Source of the DNA: an uncultured Lachnospiraceae bacterium | GTDB lineage: Bacteria > Bacillota > Clostridia > Lachnospirales > Lachnospiraceae | Length of the DNA stretch: 25,800 nt | Reading direction: 5' to 3' | Assembly: GCA_934292725.1 (NCBI GenBank) | Contig: CAKQXY010000048.1 | Span: forward strand, 1 to 25,800 | Part shown: positions 22,257-25,800 of the stretch, one piece after another | Position numbering within the stretch: position 1 is the stretch's first letter | Layout: each line of letters opens with the position of its first letter | Position numbers and translations under genes: made by a program | Notes under the pieces: model-generated | Database searches by the model: none | Told to the model about the DNA's origin: nothing | Seen by the model: only the letters and a program-made list of their open reading frames with translations

Positions 22257-23933
22257 ATGGAAAAATGGTGGAAAAATACGGTTGTATATCAGATTTATCC
22301 ACGCAGTTTTAAGGACTCAAATGCTGATGGAATTGGCGATCTGGAAGGAATCTATGAAAAGCTTGATTATCTTGCAGAACTTGGAATTGACGTGATCTGG
22401 ATGTCACCTGTTTACAAATCTCCAAATGATGATAATGGCTACGATATTAGTGATTATCAAGATATCATGGAAGATTTCGGAACGATGAAAGACTTCGACC
22501 GTGTGCTTGAAAAAGCACATCGTTTAAACATTAAAATTATGATGGATCTTGTTGTCAATCATACTTCTGATGAACATCGATGGTTTATTGAGAGCAAAAA
22601 GAGCAAACAAAATCAATATCACGATTACTATATCTGGGCAGATCCAGATAGCAATGGAAAACCACCGAATCGTTGGAAATCATGTTTTAGTGGTTCTGCA
22701 TGGGAATATGTGGAATCAGTGGGACAGTACTACCTGCATTCATTTTCGCGCAAGCAGCCAGATTTAAACTGGGATAATCCAAAAGTGCGTGAAGAAGTTT
22801 TTAAAATGATGACATGGTGGTGCGATAAGGGAATTGATGGTTTTCGCATGGATGTAATTAGTATGATTTCAAAGTATCCAGGATTTCCAGATGGGGAAGA
22901 AGCAGCAAATGGCTATACGGAGATTACTAGCTTTGATGGACCGAATATTCATCAATATTTGCAGGAAATGAATAAAAAAGTTCTTTCAAAGTATCGTCTG
23001 ATTACAGTAGGTGAATGTCCGGGAGTTAATGCCGAACAAGCAAAGAAATATGCGAATATTGACGGCAGTGAGCTTGATATGATTTTTCAATTTGAGCATG
23101 TCTCTGCAAGTCCGTCAATCCCAACTCATTATGGAAAATGGGATGCATTGCCAATGACGATGCCGGAATTAAGAGAAAATTTTACAAAGTGGCAGAATGC
23201 TTTGGAGGGATGTGCATGGAATAGTCTTTTTCAATCGAATCATGATCAGCCTAGATGTGTTTCGCGTTTTGGAAACGATAGTGCCCAATATCGTGAGTTA
23301 TCAGCTAAGATGTTGGCAACAGCTATTCATTTTCAAAAAGGCACACCGTATATCTATCAGGGTGAGGAACTTGGCATGACAAATGCCTATATGGATGAGA
23401 TTGAAGATTATAGAGATATTGAAAGCTTAGATGCTTATAAGGATCTGATTGAAAACGTGCACATTCCTGCTGAAACAGTAATGGGTTACTTAAAAGCAAT
23501 TGGAAGAGACAATGCTCGCACACCGATGCAGTGGGATGATTCTGAAAATGCTGGATTTACAACTGGTACACCATGGTTAAAAGTAAATAAAAATTATAAA
23601 GAAATCAATGCTGCCTGTCAGGTGAATGATCCAAACTCTGTTTTTTTTTATTATAAAAAGCTGATTCATCTGCGTCATACAAATGATGTAATGGTAGAGG
23701 GCAAATTTGATGTGCTGATTCCAGAACATCCTAAAATCTTTGCATATACCAGAACATTCAATGAGAAACAGTTGCTTATTTTGTGTAATTATTCTGATAC
23801 AGAGACAGTAATTCCGGAAGAAATTCAAGAGAAAATCAGCAAGGCATACTGCATTCTGATCCAAAATTATGAAAAAGCGGAAAAAACAATTCTCAGACCT
23901 TATGAGGCTATTGTGTATGAGATTAATTACTAA
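22257..23933 (+). CDS. Oligo-1,6-glucosidase (GH13, exo-alpha-glucosidase)
   Basis: Hydrolyses alpha-1,6-linked glucose from isomaltose-type oligosaccharides inside the cell. The 558-residue protein shows the GH13 conserved regions: DLVVNHTSDEH (97-107), GFRMDVIS (195-202) with nucleophile Asp199, VGECPG (251-256) with acid/base Glu253, and SNHDQPR (327-333) with Asp330. Val200 right after the nucleophile is the residue associated with alpha-1,6 preference, where maltases have Thr or Ala. There is no signal peptide. The start follows GGAAGGAG. It is first in an operon with two sugar ABC permeases, giving uptake of an oligosaccharide followed by cytosolic cleavage. Confidence 0.93.
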   Translation: MEKWWKNTVVYQIYPRSFKDSNADGIGDLEGIYEKLDYLAELGIDVIWMSPVYKSPNDDNGYDISDYQDIMEDFGTMKDFDRVLEKAHRLNIKIMMDLVVNHTSDEHRWFIESKKSKQNQYHDYYIWADPDSNGKPPNRWKSCFSGSAWEYVESVGQYYLHSFSRKQPDLNWDNPKVREEVFKMMTWWCDKGIDGFRMDVISMISKYPGFPDGEEAANGYTEITSFDGPNIHQYLQEMNKKVLSKYRLITVGECPGVNAEQAKKYANIDGSELDMIFQFEHVSASPSIPTHYGKWDALPMTMPELRENFTKWQNALEGCAWNSLFQSNHDQPRCVSRFGNDSAQYRELSAKMLATAIHFQKGTPYIYQGEELGMTNAYMDEIEDYRDIESLDAYKDLIENVHIPAETVMGYLKAIGRDNARTPMQWDDSENAGFTTGTPWLKVNKNYKEINAACQVNDPNSVFFYYKKLIHLRHTNDVMVEGKFDVLIPEHPKIFAYTRTFNEKQLLILCNYSDTETVIPEEIQEKISKAYCILIQNYEKAEKTILRPYEAIVYEINY

Positions 23934-23955
23934 TGGAAAAGGAGTGTGATATAGA

Positions 23956-24861
23956 ATGAAGAGTTTTTTTGAAAACACATGGAAGCATAGAGCGCATGTG
24001 ATAATGGCATTACCGGCATTTCTTGTACTACTGTTTTTTGCCTATATTCCTATGGGTGGATTAGTAATGGCATTCAAATCATATGACTATACAAAAGGAA
24101 TCTGGGGAAGCCCATGGAATGGATTTGAGAATTTTAAGTTCCTGATTGCTTCAAAATCAACATTTTTGTCAATGACAAAAAATACGTTGTTGTATTATGT
24201 GATTTTTACTGGAATTGGAACAACATTAAATGTAGTTTTAGCAATTGCAATTGATCAATGTATTTTTAAGAAATGTTCCAAGGCAATGCAGACGATTATG
24301 ATTGTACCAGTATTTATTTCTTATGCGGCAGTTCAATTTATCGTATATGCATTCATTAGCACAGATACAGGTATATTAAATAATTTGTTTGGAACACATA
24401 CACGTTACTATTCTACAGCCAGCTTTTGGCCAATTATTTTAACGATTGTTAAAATGTGGAATAGCGTTGGATATGGATCTGTACTTTATATGTCAGTGCT
24501 TTCTGGTATTGATTCCTCCCTTTATGAAGCAGCTGAAATTGATGGTGCAAATCGCTGGAAACAAATTTTACATATCACAATTCCATGTTTGGTTCCAATG
24601 ATTACAGTTATGCTTCTTCTCTCAGTTGGAAATATTATGAGATCTGATACAGGTCTTTTCTATCAGGTAACTAGAAACAGCGGACAGCTGTATTCTACAA
24701 CACAGGTTATTGATTCATATGTATTGAATGCAATCTTTAAAAACTCAAACTTCGGATTTGTTGCAGCAACTACATTCTTCCAGTCGGTAGTTGGATTGAT
24801 TATGATGTTGTTTGCAAATGGATTAGTTCGTAAGATTGCACCAGAAAACGCATTATTCTGA
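23956..24861 (+). CDS. Sugar ABC transporter permease (LplB type)
   Basis: A 301-residue inner-membrane permease of the oligosaccharide family. It has a short cytosolic N-terminus and six predicted helices, the first near 14-38 (LPAFLVLLFFAYIPMGGLVM). The EAA loop that contacts the ATPase is YEAAEIDGANRWKQIL near 193-208. The sequence resembles LplB-type permeases that import polysaccharide breakdown products using a shared ATPase. No ATPase gene is visible in this operon, which is normal for the group because MsmX-like ATPases are shared. An AAGGAG site precedes the start, 22 bases after the glucosidase stop. Confidence 0.9.
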   Translation: MKSFFENTWKHRAHVIMALPAFLVLLFFAYIPMGGLVMAFKSYDYTKGIWGSPWNGFENFKFLIASKSTFLSMTKNTLLYYVIFTGIGTTLNVVLAIAIDQCIFKKCSKAMQTIMIVPVFISYAAVQFIVYAFISTDTGILNNLFGTHTRYYSTASFWPIILTIVKMWNSVGYGSVLYMSVLSGIDSSLYEAAEIDGANRWKQILHITIPCLVPMITVMLLLSVGNIMRSDTGLFYQVTRNSGQLYSTTQVIDSYVLNAIFKNSNFGFVAATTFFQSVVGLIMMLFANGLVRKIAPENALF

Positions 24862-24882
24862 TGAGATAAAGGAGGTGCTCAA

Positions 24883-25800
24883 ATGAGTAAAAAGAAGAAT
24901 TTGGATCTTGCGCCATCAAGAAGGGAGCGAAAGACTGTAGGTCAGTATATATTGCTATTTTTCTTGATTGTATATACATTATTCTGTGCATTGCCAATTT
25001 TACTTGTATTTATTGCAGCGTTCACAGATGAGAAAGCGATTACACAAAATGGTTTTTCATTTTTCCCAGAGAAATGGTCAATGAGTGGTATGAATGCGGT
25101 ACTGCGATATGGAAAGCAGTTACTTACCTCTTATGGAGTTACCATATTTGTAACGGTAGTTGGAACACTTGCCGGACTTTTGATTATGGCAATGTTTGCA
25201 TATGCAATAAGTCGTAAAGGATTTATGCTTGGAAAATTTTTATCTGTTTATTTACTGATTCCAATGTTATTTTCTGGTGGACAGTTATCCTGTTATATTA
25301 TTTATACATCTATGTATGGCTTAAAGAACAATATCGCACTTTTGATCTTACCACTTTGTGTGTCAACAATGAATGTTATTATTCTTAGAACCTATATTGT
25401 AAACAGTATTCCTGGTGAATTGATGGAAGCTGCCAAGATTGATGGTGCCGGTGAATATAGAACTTTCTTCCAGATCACACTTCCGCTGTTAAAGCCGTCT
25501 ATGGCAGCAGTTGGATTCATGATGGCGACTGTTTATTGGAATGATTGGCAAAATGCACTTCTTTACATTACAAGTGACAGTAAGAAGCCATTACAGTTGC
25601 TTTTGATCAATATTCAAAAGAGTATTGAATTTCTGCTGAATAATACAAATGTTCCGGCATCTGTTAAGGCAGCAATGGGTGGAACTATTCCGCAGTATTC
25701 AGCTACGATGGCAACGGTTATTATCGTAATCGGACCGATTATGGTAATTTATCCATTCTTCCAGAAGTATTTTGTAAAGGGACTTACAGTTGGTTCTGTA
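24883..25800 (+). CDS. Sugar ABC transporter permease (YtcP/LplC type), partial at window end
   Basis: Open for 306 codons up to the last base; only a few codons and the stop are missing, since YPFFQKYFVKGLTVGSV is the usual end of this family. ATG 24883 follows an AAAGGAGG site and lies 21 bases after the first permease. Hydrophobic helices start near residue 25 (YILLFFLIVYTLFCALPILL). The EAA loop is MEAAKIDGAGEYRTFFQITL at about 181-200. It pairs with the preceding permease to form the translocation pore. The substrate-binding lipoprotein of the system would be expected just beyond the window. Confidence 0.9.
   Translation, partial: MSKKKNLDLAPSRRERKTVGQYILLFFLIVYTLFCALPILLVFIAAFTDEKAITQNGFSFFPEKWSMSGMNAVLRYGKQLLTSYGVTIFVTVVGTLAGLLIMAMFAYAISRKGFMLGKFLSVYLLIPMLFSGGQLSCYIIYTSMYGLKNNIALLILPLCVSTMNVIILRTYIVNSIPGELMEAAKIDGAGEYRTFFQITLPLLKPSMAAVGFMMATVYWNDWQNALLYITSDSKKPLQLLLINIQKSIEFLLNNTNVPASVKAAMGGTIPQYSATMATVIIVIGPIMVIYPFFQKYFVKGLTVGSV

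Noticed and set aside
23577..23978. Minus-strand ORF over the end of the glucosidase gene
   Set aside because: Antisense shadow of a well-supported GH13 gene with no domain of its own.

Overview
The window looks like chromosomal DNA of an anaerobic Clostridia member, most probably a gut Lachnospiraceae. The evidence is moderate A+T content, AGGAGG-type ribosome binding sites, canonical sigma-A promoters (TTGACA/TATAAT), a NiCo (czcD) riboswitch, and gene families typical of that group. The species cannot be named from the sequence alone.

Layout. (1) 1-1406: a decayed IS200/IS605 (IS1341-type) right end sits on, and truncates, a MATE efflux gene that also carries a frameshift and an internal deletion. 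(2) 1454-5864: an operon pncB-nadD-nadE with its own promoter and a strong terminator. It encodes the full Preiss-Handler route from nicotinate to NAD. (3) 5878-12427: the most interesting block, a six-gene operon. It encodes a NifH-like reductase, a FecB/BtuF-type binding protein, a FecCD permease, an ABC ATPase, and two nitrogenase component-1-like proteins (NflD-like and NflK-like). No nifB, nifE, nifN or other FeMo-cofactor genes are present. The visible Cys pattern (3 in D, 1 in K) suggests a DPOR/COR-like [4Fe-4S] site, not a P-cluster. This points to an uncharacterised nitrogenase-like enzyme coupled to uptake of a metal chelate or tetrapyrrole-like compound. Two diverged copies of a ~145-nt intergenic element with a compensatory outer stem lie directly before and after this operon. 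(4) 12657-12996: a small HMA metallochaperone behind tandem CsoR-like operators. (5) 13001-16663: a large double-HTH regulator (minus strand) divergent from a secreted protein of unknown function. (6) 16756-17829: lrgAB (minus strand). (7) 17989-19366: a CDF metal exporter under a NiCo riboswitch. (8) 19449-21025: a ThuA-like protein and a sugar isomerase/epimerase-like TIM barrel, translationally coupled. (9) 21057-25800: an AraC regulator divergent from an oligo-1,6-glucosidase and two sugar ABC permeases, with a large palindrome in the shared promoter region. The last permease runs off the window.

How it works together. The window combines NAD salvage, an orphan nitrogenase-like reductase with its own importer, three metal-handling systems (nfl operon, Cu-type chaperone, Ni/Co efflux) and an alpha-glucoside uptake and hydrolysis locus. 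The nfl operon is the best candidate for an undescribed system.
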